Shown here: positions 46,801 through 56,740 of the stretch, one piece after another
Layout of the letters: every line of letters starts with the position of its first letter
Position numbering within the stretch: the stretch's first letter is position 1
DNA from: Ephydatia muelleri
Taxonomy: Eukaryota; Porifera; Demospongiae; Spongillida; Spongillidae
Direction: 5' to 3'
Assembly (NCBI GenBank): GCA_013339895.1
Contig: JABACO010000018.1
Coordinates: 4,259,911-4,323,910, forward strand
Length of the DNA: 64,000 nucleotides
The notes under the pieces: model-generated
The model's database searches: none
The model's input: only the letters and a program-made list of their open reading frames with translations
Told to the model about the DNA's origin: nothing
Program-made: the position numbers and the translations under genes

Positions 46801-49800
46801 GGGATCTGGTGGAGAGAGGGTGTGGGATCTGGTGGAAGATGAGGGTGTGGGATCTGGTGGAAGATGAGGGTGTGGGATCTGGTGGAAGATGAGGGTGTGG
46901 GATCTGGTGGAAGATGAGGGTGTGGATAGGGGTGGGATCTGGTGAGGGTGTGATAGGGTGTGGGATCTGGTGGAAGATGAGGGTGTCGGATCTGGTGGAA
47001 GATGAGGGTGTGGGATCTGGTGGAAGATGAGGGTGTGGGATCTGGTGGAAGATGAGGGTGTGGGATCTGGTGGAAGATGAGGGTGTGGGATCTGGTGGAA
47101 GATGGGTGGGATCTGGTGGAAGATGAGGGTGTGGGATCTGGTGGAAGATGAGGGTGTGGGATCTGGTGGAAGATGAGGGTGTGGGATCTGGTGGAAGATG
47201 AGGGTGTGGGATCTGGTGGAAGATGAGGGTGTGGGATATGGTGGAAGATGAGGGTGAGGGATCTGGTGGATGATGAGGGTGTGGATAGGATGTGGGATCT
47301 GGTGGATGATGAGGGTGTGATAGGGTGTGGAATATGGTGGATGATGAGGGTGTGGCTGTTCTTTTTTTGTTAGAATCTTCTGGCGTGAAGGAAAGCACAT
47401 CTCAGACCGCTCCAGGCTCTGCGCTGCCTTCATCACTACTCACCACCACTTCTACGACGTCACTGGCTTCCCCCGCCCAGGCGACGCGCCCGAGCTCAGC
47501 CAAAGCAGCAGTAGGATCAGCAGGCCAGGGCAGTCCTTCCCTCTCCTCCAGGTCAGGCTCAGCGCTAACTACCTCCGTGTCAACGGGGTCGCAGCCAATT
47601 CTGGCAGTCACCACGGCAACCACAACGCCTACCAGACCAGGTTCTGCATCTCCGACTCTGGCACGGACCAGTGGGGCACAAACCACAACGACCTCTGCTA
47701 TCTCAGCACGACCTGGCTCTGCACAGGGCCTGGCCAAAGACTCTGTCATGACCACACCCTCATCTCCATCCCCTGTTCGACCAAGCACAGCATCAGCTGC
47801 TCCTTCAACACAATCTACCCCTTCAACTCGATCTTCCTCGTCAACACAAGTTACCCCTTCAACACAATCTACCCCTACAACACAACCTTCTTCAACACGA
47901 TCTTCCTCGTCAACACAACCTACCCCTACAACACAACCTTCTTCAACACAGTCTACTCCTACAACGCGATCATCTTCTTCAACACAATCTACCCCTACAA
48001 CGCGATCATCTTCTTCAACACAACCTACCCCTACAACGCGATCGTCTTCTTCAACACAATCTACCCCTACAACACAACCTTCTTCCTCAACGCAATCTAC
48101 ATCACAATCTGCATCTTCAACACCGGTTACATCATCAGCCGCTTCAGCTCGCCCCGGTACAACAGCACAGACCTCAGCCTCTCCAACTCTGTCTCGTCCA
48201 GGATCGGCCCAGGGTGCTCCATCTAGAACCGCTCCCAAATCGGCTGACCCCACCCCCTCAGCTGCACCCACAATCATCCAATCAACTGCAGCCTTGACGA
48301 CATCATCGTCACCTTCCCCATCACGTGCCAGTGCTGCAGTGACCCCAGGCTCATCGTTGCGTGCAGCCCAGTCCCCACGACTCAGCGCCACCACACCCCC
48401 AACAGCAGCCACACCTACCACCACCCGCTCGGTTTCTGTGACAACCACGGGTGCGGTGACCTCCACCACGCCCTCTCGCACGGGTCCCTTGGTCTCCCCT
48501 GCGTCTTCCGCCTCTCGTTCTGCCCTGACCCAAGCAGCTGCACCTCTGGACCCTGGACCAGTGGGTGTGGCATCAGTAGACCCAACCCCTCCCCTGACAG
48601 CTGCGAAGCGAGGCAGCCCCGGCTCCTCCTCCTCCCCATCACTGGTCAGCTTGAACTCTGTACCCACCGCCTCTGCCACCCATCCTTCACTGACCACTGC
48701 ACCTCCCTCACCTCCCTCACCTCCCATCAACACGAGCTCTTCAAGTGAACCACTCCAGTCCTCAAATGATGCAGTACTGTTACGCGTACAAAATGGTTAG
48801 TTATAATATTTAGTTGACCAATATGCACACACATATGGGATCGTTTTTGTGTAAAGGGACCTAGCACATACATTATAAAATTCAGGACACGCAATAGAAA
48901 TGTAACGCTTGCATTGAAATGTACGACTAATTAATAATTCAGAGCCTTACAGCTCAGTGATAGATATCTACTCAGTGCGTAGGAAGCAGTGTATAGAGGA
49001 CATTTCAGACTACTAGAATATAAAATTTAAAAAATGAAATCTTGAAAAAACATGCATTAGGTCCCTTTTCACGGAAACAATCCCATATATAGTATGTTAA
49101 TTTTTCAACAACGCTTGTTTTGTTGTTTACCCACTCATATCTTTTAGAGGTTAACATACTCATGTGCGGATGTGCCACAAAACACATATGCCATCTCTTT
49201 CCTTGGTGTGCAGTCCTTTTAGAAAATGTACAGTACTTCAGAATAATCAAATACTTGTGTGCAACTATTTTTCTTGCAGTGCGCTTTGTCATTAGAATCA
49301 ACAATAATAGCGTATGATAGATGGAACAGTGTATTGTATGCCTTCACGTTACCGTGGTATCCTTGCTGTCCCCCCAGGCTTTGAGGACATTACCTTGTGC
49401 TCTTCACGCACCAGAGAGAGACGCACCTCCTGGACAAGAGGGAAGGATAATAGCGATGAGACCTCTAGCAAGCGCTCGTCCGCAGCTGACAAGAGTCCAG
49501 AGAAGTCCCCAGAGCACTGTCAGGAAGCTTGGGAGAGTGGTGGAACCCAAAATAGACACCGAGCTCCTCACTCAAATGCTGAGCACAGTGGGAACTGATG
49601 AGTTGACCAATTCTGAAGAGGAAGAGGAGGAGGAGGAGGAGGAGGAGGAGGAGGAGGGTGTGCTTGGAGCCAAACCTGCAGTACAGACCTCCAATCACAA
49701 GAGGCTTTTGCAGGACCCCGCGAGCGAGCTCAAAACTAAATCTGTGTCCATTTTGAACCAGAACGGGAATGCACCATCCAGGCCCCATGAAAATGGCAAC

Positions 49801-52800
49801 CTCAATGATAATGGTTATGAAGATGCCAAGGAAGAAGAGACGAACCATCCTTAGGAGAAGAGCTCCTAGTGCTGATAAAAATGTCTCACACAACAGAACA
49901 GACAGTGTCAAGCCTAAAGAGGATACAATCAGACCTAAAGATGAGTCCATCAGAACTAAAGATGAGGCCATCAGAACTAAAGATGAGGCCATCAGAACTA
50001 AAGATGAGGCCATCAGACATAAAGATGAGGTCATCAGACCTAAACATGAGTCCATCATACCTAAAGAGGACACCCCCAAATCTGACACCAGGCCTGCCAG
50101 ACCTAAAGAAGAATCCGTCAAGCCAACACAGGATAAAGCTGGTCCTATGGTTCCCGATGACAACGATGAGTTGGCTGAGCTCGATGACAAGCTGCCCAGT
50201 GTGACAGAGCAGATGGAGAAGAGGAAGAGTGAGCTGAAGAGAGAGTCCTCCCACGAGGCCAGGTCAGGCAACGTGAACAGGCGCAGCAGAATCATCTCCG
50301 ACGACCAAGCCCTGGGGATCTTCTACTACAACAGGAGGTCCCAGGTGTTTGAAATGCAGGACTTGGATGAACTGGACAGGAAGATTAAAGAAGCTGACTC
50401 CAAGAGGGGTAACATATCCAAGCAGTCATCGATGGAGAAGGCCCACAGTCCCATGCCCCAGAGTCCCTTGCTCGTCAAGCCGGCCAGGGCCAGCGGTAGC
50501 ACGTTTTTCGACAAGTCTCACCACGAGATGGTACCCAATGTCCCTGAAGAGGCTGAGCCAGAGGTGTCAAAGGCACCCGAGCACAAAGCCACAGCGTCTG
50601 TGCCTGCCTCCGGTCCATCTCTTGCCCCCACCCCTGCCCCACCCCCATCCATTTCTGCTCCCGTTGTTGATACAGTGCAGGCAGCAGGGGGCACCATGGT
50701 GGCAAAGGAGGAGGAGGAGGAGGAGGTGAGCCCTCTCATGGCTCAGCTGCTACAGCAGCAGGCCAAGAGGAAGGGTGGTGTGGCCAACAAGGCCAAACGG
50801 ATGCAGGCCCTCTTTGATGAGAACGAGGTGACCATTGGTGATTGCCTGAAGGTGGCGCCTGCTAAACTTGCTGAGGTAATAAAGAGGGAGAGAGGATGGA
50901 GGGGTTAATGTTGTAATCTGAGCTGATTTGAGCAATGTGTATTGAGTGGATGAATAGAGTTGTGAGATGTTTCTGTGAATTAATGCTTGCTAAGAGGATT
51001 GTACATACTTTTTTATTTATTTTTCAAGTTGGGAAGAAAGCAACAATTATTCTGTGTGGAGCATACATGTACTATCAGTGTAGCTTTGTGTGCCACCACA
51101 TGCAGGCCGTGGCTGAGAGTGTTGCCCCTGTGGAGGCTGAGAGTGTAAACAACGGCCGTGAGCAGACTCCATTGGACGAGAGACGGGAGCTGGCCTGGGC
51201 ATACGCTCCCACCGACGTCAAGCTTGGTCCGCTGATGGTCAATAGTCTGGACTTCACGGACCTCACTGAGGCAGATGAGGAGGACTTCCTGAAGGACCCT
51301 CCCCCAGATGGACCTCCTCCCCCTCCTGGAGGGGCTCCACCCCCACCCCCACCTCCCTTCCCTGGAAGATTGCCTCCTGGAGGTGTCCCTCCTCCCCCTC
51401 CTCCCTTTCCTGGTGGTGCTCCACCCCCTCCTCCACCTCCCCCTGGTGGGGCTCCACCCCCTCCTCCACCTCCCCCAGGTGGGGCTCCACCCCCTCCTCC
51501 ACCTCCCCCTGGTGGGGCTCCACCCCCTCCTCCACCTCCCCCTGGTGGGTGTGTTCCACCTCCCCCGGGATTGCCCAATGGACTGAAGTCTACAGGTAAG
51601 TGATGCTTTGATGCTTATATTAAAGGAGTTAAAATAGAAATGATAGCACACTGTAAGAACTACATTGTACTTGTGCTAAATAATGCAGCAAATGGAAGTT
51701 GAATTTTGATATTTATTTATTTATTTATTTATTTATTTATCAGTGTGATGTTGACGTTGTCAGACATTTGTATCTACTCTTATGCCATGGTAAATGTTCT
51801 GTGATATTACAAAAATGAGTGGCATATGAATGAAGCTATCATGCAGATCAGGTAGCTAGCTCATGTATCCAAATGTCTATTACTCTCACAAAGGAGCTTT
51901 TTCACTAGCATTCTCACTAACTAAAGCAATCCACTTCTTGAACTAAACCATATGTCTGTCCATACTCTCACTAACTACATTGGGTACACATCATTGTACA
52001 GAGTAGCTGGAAAGCCTGGGGAAGAGTATAATCAAATGTGTCTGCTTTTTTTTCCAGCTATGCCAAAACAGAACTTGAAGAAATTGAACTGGAAGAGACA
52101 GGTCATCAACCAACCCACCATTGCCAGAGCAGGTGGTACTGTCATATGGAAGGAGCTACCCAAAGTAGAGGTACCACACGAAGCCTTCTCCCACCTGTTT
52201 GCCCAGCGCACCCTGGACATCCCAATGAAGGCAGTGGACTCGACTGTAAGTACTGCACTGCAACATATGTGCACGTACTGTGGGTGTGATGCATGTGCCA
52301 CTGAGTCTGTGCACACTTCGAATCTGAAACTAATGGCAAAGAGCAATCAGTCAACAAAAATGAAGTAATTAAAAAAAAAAAAGATATTACAACATCTGTG
52401 AATGCAATGCAAAGGCAAGGGTGTGTGGAAGTTAATAAATACTCCCAAGTACTGCATGCAATATTGCAATGGTTGCATTCTATTCATGAGCACACAGTCC
52501 TCATTCATGCAGAGCTCTGTGTTGCATTTCAGGATGGTGGAGGAGGCAAGGGTAAGTCACTGACAGTGCTGGAGCAGAGAAGAGCCAACAACATTCTGAT
52601 CGAGATCAAGAGGTTGCCTGCTGTTAGACACATCAAGGCAGCCATCTTGAACATGGATTACTCCTACTTCAGCCGCGAGATTGTCGAGGTCAGTTCAGGG
52701 TTAAAGTCAGGAGATCCATGCCAGGTGCACACACACACACACGTGTACATGTAGCCCATAGCTCTGCACAATGGATGCACATATCCAAGCCACCAGTATT

Positions 52801-55800
52801 GCTGCTCTACATTGACCTCAACAGAAACTGTTGAACAACCTGACACCTACTGAAGAGGAGAAGGTCTCTATCCAGGATGCCCTCCAGGAGGCCAGGAAGG
52901 AGAACCCTGATACTGTTCTGGGACCTGCTGAAGAGTTCCTTCATACCTTGTCCACTATACCTGAGCTGCAGGCTAGGCTCAGCCTCTGGAGGTTCAACTA
53001 TGTCTTCCAGTCTGTGGAGTCGGTAAGATGGAGCTGTTATTGATAGTAAGATAGGTATTTGATAGCAGTCCTATCTGTTTGTTTGGTACACATTGCCGTG
53101 TAACAGGCAAAATGAAAATGTACATGTATGTAAATGGTTCTGCAACGATATACAGTGTACTTTAAATGCTTATTTGAACGATGTTTAGTACATAAATTGC
53201 ACTTACGCAAATAATGATAGTGAAAACAAAGCAAAGGATCACAAAAAATAGGAATAAAAAAAGTACTTTATTCAAATATTTAATTATTATTATTTACAAA
53301 CATAAACTTAACAGGAAACATTACGTAATGCTAGGGGGCCAATACAGAGGCAGCATTGCCAATACATATTTATTAAATGTGTGTGTACAGTAGTTTATTG
53401 TTGGGTTTTTTGTTGTTCTTTTGTTTGTTTTCCAATGATGAATATATTTACTCCATACTATAAATAAATTATGGAAAATGAAAAAAGGCCCACATAATGA
53501 CAAGAAGGTTGAATCCCTCAGTCCATATAACCTGGGAGCCCCTAGCTGATCATCAATATCCAATCAGTGTACACTTATAATGTAGTGAAAACAGCATTCC
53601 TTATTCAAATTAAAAATTTAATGTATTAATAGTTTGCAGTTAATCCAAAGTTTTAATCAAGGACTAAAAATACTGTTTACTTCTAAACCATTTACATGTA
53701 TGAATCATGAATGCCGTTAAAAATTATTGCTTCTTGCAATTTGAAATATTGCTGTAATGCAGTACCACTCAGTAGTAGTATTGTGTGCATGTAGAAGGTG
53801 TTGGCTTGGGCATCTCTGTAATGATGTAACCCCACTTAATTCCTCCCCCAAAAAACAAAGATAATTGGTCACAATTTCAGTTGATTATAGCTCTGTTTGC
53901 CTAGTCAGTAAGATTTATACATTGGAATCAGAGCAATTAATACTGAGCTTTATTTGTTCTTAAAAGTAGTGTACTCATTTGTCAGCACCTTGCACATGTA
54001 TAAGGACAGGAGGCCTATTCATTGGTTACACTACTACAGTGTGTCCTCTAAAAAGTGCATAAAGCTGATAATGTTACACTATACTATTAATGTGGGAAGA
54101 GAAATTGCGGACAGAGCATGTGATGGGAGCCACAACATCTGTTCACCTTGCAGGAATTAGCAGATTGTCTGATGAATGTGAAGTTGGCTATCGACGACAT
54201 ACGGAAGAGCAAAACACTGAAGCAAGTACTTGGAACTCTGCTTGCAATAGGAAACTTCCTAAATGGCAAAGAAGTGGGTGCATATAACGTACACAATACA
54301 ATACAACAAAGTGTGTGTTCAGACAGGACTATCACATGTTCCTGTGTATGCAAAGTGTACCCTATTTATTGAGACACACTGAATAGCCACCATTTTTACC
54401 CCTAAAATGCTTTGAATTAATGCTAACTGACGTCATTCTTGTTGCAGGATGATGCCTTTGACCTTGAGTATCTGTCACGTATAGTAGATGTCAAGGACAC
54501 AGTTCACAAAGCACCCTTACTTCTGCATCTGGTGGAGCTTGTGGTAGAGAAATTCCCCGATAGTTCTGACCTTCATTCCGAGCTCTGTCACGTCCACTTT
54601 GTTGCAAAGGTGAGGCAGTTTTGCAGACTACAATGGGTTTGTGTTGTGTTCACTTGGAGGCTAAGCATATGTGAGAAAATAATTCTTTTGGTTGACTATT
54701 AGATGGAGTGGGGTGAATTGGAGCAGCAATTGGACAAGCTCAAGACAGACCTTAACATGAGCTGGGAACATCTGAGAGCCATTGCAAAGCACGAAACATT
54801 CTCGGACTCTATCAGCACGGAGAAGAAGATGAAATCTGCGCAGTTTCTAACACAGGCTGCTGAGAGATTGAAGGTCCTCCAAGTCATCCAGAGAAGAGTG
54901 CTGAACCGGTTCAACAAGCTCTACATGTACCTCGGTGTCAACCCAAACCTGACTGACAAACTGAGGGTTAGCTTTAATTAGTGTGCTACTTACACATCCT
55001 CCCACATTCACATCTAATCATTTCCACCACCGTTGGAATGAATAGTGGTCCTTTTGAGAAGTGTGTTTTTTTGGCAGGGGAGATACGGGAAGGAGGGAGG
55101 GGGTATAATTAGCAACTTGAAGCCCATGCTAAGTGATGACAAATACATGTATACAGCATTACACATGCAATTGGAATACGTTTTTAGAAATTGAATATTG
55201 GTAGTAATGGTGTACATTTAGTACCATAGTGTATGTATCACAGTGAAAGAGAAAGGATAAATGTAATGGTTTGATAAGTGTCTTTTCCCCTCTCTCAGAT
55301 TGATAGCTTCTGTCGCTTACTGAGTGACTTCTCAATGGAGTACCGTACTACCCATGGCAAGGTGCTCACCAGAATTGAAAGGAAGAAGTACGAGAAAGAG
55401 AGGAAGAAGACTAAGGGAAAGCTCATCATTGAATCAGTTGTAAGTGGAACCAATTCCTATTACCTGTATGTAGTTTCATTGATGACAGTGATGTGCAGGT
55501 GTGGTGTAGTGTTAACAACAAGCGTCTAAGAAGGCGGAAGTGCCACTTTTAATTGAACCTGCTGGATGTATTTTTACATAGCAGCAGCTAGTTTTGCTAA
55601 CAGTTCATTTTTATCCTTGGTACTGTAGGAGATTATGTGCTCAAATATTTTCAGCATCACCAATATTCATCTCTTTGTTATCATTCACTTTCTCCAATAT
55701 CTCATCTTGCCTTTATCTTCCATTCTTATGTAGTTTGGGAAGTCAAAGGACAAAGAGAAGAAGAAGGAGAAAGATGACTCGAAAGGGTCAGCTGTTAGCT

Positions 55801-56094
55801 CAGATGATGTAGACACTCCTGACCTGGTAGCCATATTAGCTAACCAGGCAGTGAAGGAGGAGAAGAAGAGGGCAGGGCTGAAGAACAAGAAAAAGAAGGA
55901 AAAGATCAAAACAAGTGAGCCAGTTGATTTCATAGCTCTCCACAAGACACTGCTAGATATCCATAAAAGCAGCTCCATTTTATGTCATTTATATTTCGTC
56001 TTCTGCTTCCTTTGTACCTGTATCTGTAGTTCGAAGAACGCTGGGCAGTCGTGAAGAATTGGATGAGATCCAGGAAGTCACACAAAGGAGCTAG
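33307..56094 (+). CDS. FHOD: FHOD-type formin, about 28 exons
   Basis: FHOD formins nucleate, cap and bundle actin filaments and are held inactive by an N- to C-terminal contact. Exons seen: 33307-33483, 35915-36027, about 39055-39124, 40097-40202, 40279-40373, 40872-41058, 41291-41385, 41714-41797, 41961-42017, 43650-43700, 44019-44095, 45045-45184, 45337-45384, 45443-45487, 45905-45961, 46109-46141, 47374-48795, 49378-50875, 51106-51595, 52058-52245, 52533-52688, 52825-53022, 54154-54273, 54448-54609, 54703-54966, 55299-55439, 55734-55914 and 56030-56094. The start gives MSTTNEF then [17 protein letters not shown], the FHOD N-terminal signature. All junctions from 51595 to the stop agree in phase. 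The 36027/39055 join does not, and a family segment is missing there, so one exon in that intron is unlocated. The 43700/44019 join is also unresolved. Confidence 0.93.
33630..33784 (+). repeat. (TG)n microsatellite with interruptions, FHOD intron 1
   Basis: An almost pure TG/GC-TG array of about 150 bp. Poly(Cys-Val) ORFs across it are not genes. Confidence 0.95.
33990..34020. repeat. Short perfect hairpin
   Basis: CGATCATAGAT, an 8-base loop, then ATCTATGATTCG. Arms of about 11 bp in FHOD intron 1. Function unknown. Confidence 0.6.
34440..34562 (+). repeat. TG-rich microsatellite with tandem 50-60-bp unit
   Basis: GTGTGTACATTTGTGTGTAC, then ATATATGTGAG, occurs twice within TG runs. It lies in FHOD intron 1. 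Confidence 0.85.
35632..35857 (+). repeat. 30-bp minisatellite, about 7 copies, FHOD intron 1
   Basis: The unit is GGGGTCGAGTCTGTGTACCG then TACCATCCAT, repeated head to tail with few changes. It ends 57 bp before the acceptor of FHOD exon 2. Since 30 is a multiple of 3, all frames look open, but no splice signals support coding. Confidence 0.92.
36028..39054. other. FHOD intron 2 of about 3 kb, with TG array and 27-bp minisatellite
   Basis: It contains a TG-rich array at 37641-37800 and CA-rich sequence at 38450-38620. The 27-bp minisatellite at 38270-38434 is listed separately. A missing FHOD exon, expected to encode the segment before [10 protein letters not shown], should be here but was not identified. 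Confidence 0.6.
38270..38434 (+). repeat. 27-bp minisatellite, 6 copies
   Basis: The unit is ATATCCATATCCCCTCCCTC then CTCCCAG. Each copy ends in a pyrimidine tract plus CAG, which is the consensus of a 3' splice site. Confidence 0.93.
39645..40075 (+). repeat. Minisatellite of 35-50-bp units upstream of FHOD exon 4
   Basis: About eight units of CCACCTCCTCCCCATCCACC, then TCCACTAACATCCCTTGCAC. The array is pyrimidine-rich and repeats CACTAAC, a branch-point-like motif. It stops about 20 bp before the acceptor at 40096. Confidence 0.9.
41451..41515 (+). repeat. (TG)n microsatellite, FHOD intron 7
   Basis: Pure TG repeat of about 60 bp. Confidence 0.95.
42500..42805 (+). repeat. TG array followed by about 64-bp tandem repeat, 3 copies
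   Basis: TG repeats at 42503-42560. Then the unit containing ACTCTCGCATACACATGACA, CATGGTCACATGTGCAACAA and GGCCATG starts at 42614, 42679 and 42743. It lies in FHOD intron 9 (42018-43649). Confidence 0.9.
43736..43868 (+). repeat. Poly(G) and (TG)n tracts, FHOD intron 10
   Basis: A G run at 43735-43747 and a pure TG array at 43799-43867. Confidence 0.95.
44214..44454. mobile_element. Palindromic MITE, about 240 bp, FHOD intron 11
   Basis: The left arm (44214-44306, CTATTGAGAAAGTGATTTGT...GGGTGCACAAC) and right arm (44355-44454) are about 93-100 bp inverted copies. A 48-bp spacer separates them. No coding capacity. Confidence 0.8.
44485..44825 (+). repeat. 39-bp minisatellite, about 9 copies, FHOD intron 11
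   Basis: The unit is TACTAGTGTTGGTCCTAGTG then ACACCTGCCTAATCACCTA, alternating ACACC and ACAGC variants. In one frame it encodes a perfect 13-residue repeat [13 protein letters not shown] (ORF 44343-44876), but no splice sites tie it to FHOD. Confidence 0.92.
45045..46141 (+). other. FHOD: Run of short phase-1 linker exons of FHOD
   Basis: Exon 12 (45045-45184, [20 protein letters not shown]...) is followed by mini-exons 45337-45384 ([15 protein letters not shown]), 45443-45487 ([14 protein letters not shown]), 45905-45961 ([18 protein letters not shown]) and 46109-46141 ([10 protein letters not shown]). Each mini-exon begins and ends in phase 1 with a Lys codon spanning the junction. Any subset can be skipped without frame change. 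They are charged and Ser/Thr-rich, consistent with a disordered linker. Confidence 0.8.
46530..47345 (+). repeat. 26-bp minisatellite, about 30 copies, directly upstream of FHOD exon 17
   Basis: The unit is GGGATCTGGTGGAAGATGAG then GGTGTG, with length variants. It ends about 28 bp before the acceptor at 47372-47373. Because 26 is not a multiple of 3, the long minus-strand frames merely cycle through the same bases. Confidence 0.95.
47374..48795 (+). other. FHOD: Giant Ser/Thr/Pro-rich repeat exon of FHOD
   Basis: A single 1422-nt phase-1 exon adds about 474 residues. It opens with [17 protein letters not shown]. The core (about 47790-48110) is a 36-bp repeat encoding variants of [12 protein letters not shown]. 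More Ser/Thr/Ala/Pro-rich sequence follows to LLRVQNG. It lies between the FH3 and FH1 regions, where FHOD proteins carry a variable disordered linker. Its size and mucin-like composition are unusual. The frame is fully open, and the C-rich strand bias explains the long antisense ORFs. Confidence 0.85.
48833..49090. mobile_element. MITE copy B, about 257 bp, FHOD intron 17
   Basis: It starts ATATGGGATCGTTTTTGTGT, then AAAGGGACCTAGCACAT, and ends TTAGGTCCCTTTTCACGGAA, then ACAATCCCATATAT. These are inverted repeats of about 35 bp matching copy A. The interior shares reverse-complement blocks with copy A (TTACATTTCTATTG type). Confidence 0.85.
49378..50875 (+). other. FHOD: FHOD charged-repeat exon with two frame discontinuities
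   Basis: The exon enters in frame 0 ([28 protein letters not shown]). It continues in frame 1 ([20 protein letters not shown], a poly-Glu run at 49617-49657, [19 protein letters not shown]). It ends in frame 2 ([20 protein letters not shown] onward). The switches fall at about 49490-49530 and 49815-49860. The last frame holds about eight copies of a 7-residue repeat (IRTKDEA type, 49910-50065), then [20 protein letters not shown] and an Ala/Pro-rich segment up to [15 protein letters not shown]. No plausible mini-introns fit, so indels in this allele or in the assembly are more likely. Confidence 0.75.
51106..51595 (+). other. FHOD: FH1 exon of FHOD
   Basis: After an acidic lead ([33 protein letters not shown]) come about eight runs of 5-8 prolines separated by GGA or GG. 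Four consecutive units are nearly identical 36-bp repeats. FH1 domains bind profilin-actin and feed it to FH2. Ends at AACGG... TCTACAG followed by GTAAGT. Confidence 0.93.
51596..52057 (+). repeat. FHOD intron 19 with (TTTA)n
   Basis: A TTTA tetranucleotide array lies at about 51711-51740. Nothing else is seen. Confidence 0.85.
52058..55439 (+). other. FHOD: FH2 domain exons of FHOD
   Basis: Seven exons in agreeing phase encode the FH2 domain. It starts [19 protein letters not shown] (lasso region), continues [59 protein letters not shown] (the GNFLNG core motif), [37 protein letters not shown] and [20 protein letters not shown], and ends with [22 protein letters not shown]2 dimers hold the growing barbed end of actin. 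Intron 22 (53023-54153, about 1.1 kb) is AT-rich and has no recognised gene. Confidence 0.95.
55734..56094 (+). other. FHOD: FHOD basic C-terminal tail and stop
   Basis: Exon 27 (55734-55914) is Lys-rich ([27 protein letters not shown]). Exon 28 (56030-56094) reads [20 protein letters not shown] and stops TAG at 56092-56094. The RRTL motif recalls the C-terminus of vertebrate FHODs (the autoregulatory DAD region), although the classical hydrophobic DAD core is weak. Confidence 0.75.
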
Positions 56095-56313
56095 GGGTTA
56101 ATGTCTCCGCTGTAGGGAGGTGTCTGTGACTCACTGTAGGTGTTTAGTGGTTGCAAAGGAACTGCACTTCAACAGCAGAGCTCACAGTTACATATTCTCA
56201 AGTCTTTGTTACGTTTTTGTACATGTTTGTATGTGTGCATTTATGTATGATTGATATACATGTGTACCTCTGTACTATATAGGCAATGAAACATTACAGC
56301 CTTATCCTTTGAA

Positions 56314-56319
56314 AATAAA
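56314..56319 (+). terminator. AATAAA polyadenylation signal of FHOD
   Basis: AATAAA, 220 bp after the FHOD stop codon, in GAAAATAAACTG. Confidence 0.7.
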
Positions 56320-56446
56320 CTGTTGACCTCGCATTTTAGGTTTGACCACACGACGCGATAGTATTAGTTTATCCTTTATATATGTTGGATTGCTTACTTG
56401 TCAGTGCAACACGCTCCTGACAATCGGGTCGTTTATAAATAAGGCT

Positions 56447-56520
56447 ACATAGATATCCATAAAAACAGCTACATTTTATGTCATTTTTGTACCTGTACCT
56501 GTAGTTCGAAGATCGTGTCA
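56447..56520 (+). repeat. Duplicated piece of FHOD intron 27 and exon 28 start
   Basis: ATAGATATCCATAAAAACAG, then TACATTTTATGTCATTT and TACCTGTAGTTCGAAGA, matches 55957-56037. It includes the splice acceptor and first 8-9 bases of the last FHOD exon, with a deletion of about 15-20 bp in the copy. The copy sits 350 bp after the stop. Confidence 0.8.
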
Positions 56521-56740
56521 ACAATAAGTGAGTTTAGTGTCGCAAACCTTTGTTATTAAAAAATCATTAGTACGTAATGACTCGAAAGCCTAAAGCCAGA
56601 GATAATACTATGTTATCTGCTAAAAGCGCCGATTGCATCCTTAACTCACTGCTGTATTTGTACTCCCGACGCTTTTCATCATTAATAAAACTTCAGTAAA
56701 TAATTTTAAGGTCGGGACACGCCCTAACTACGTGATCAAC

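Noticed and set aside
46318-47436. 372-codon and 298-codon minus-strand ORFs
   Set aside because: They translate a 26-bp minisatellite that lacks stops; composition ([13 protein letters not shown]) is repeat-driven and no gene signals are present.
47402-48733. 443-codon minus-strand ORF
   Set aside because: Antisense shadow of the Ser/Thr-rich FHOD exon; the plus strand has correct splice sites and phase.
49814-49854. Possible 41-nt mini-intron explaining a FHOD frame change
   Set aside because: Removing it leads to frame 0, not to frame 2 where the downstream coding lies.
49869-50204. Alternative frame of the KDEA repeat (SELKMRP units)
   Set aside because: Only the other frame continues into the conserved FHOD sequence and the splice donor at 50875.
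49465-50295. 276-codon minus-strand ORF with Leu/Ser repeats
   Set aside because: Mirror image of the charged FHOD repeats on the plus strand.
51013-51651. Gly- or Trp/Arg-rich minus-strand ORFs
   Set aside because: Antisense of the poly-Pro FH1 exon.
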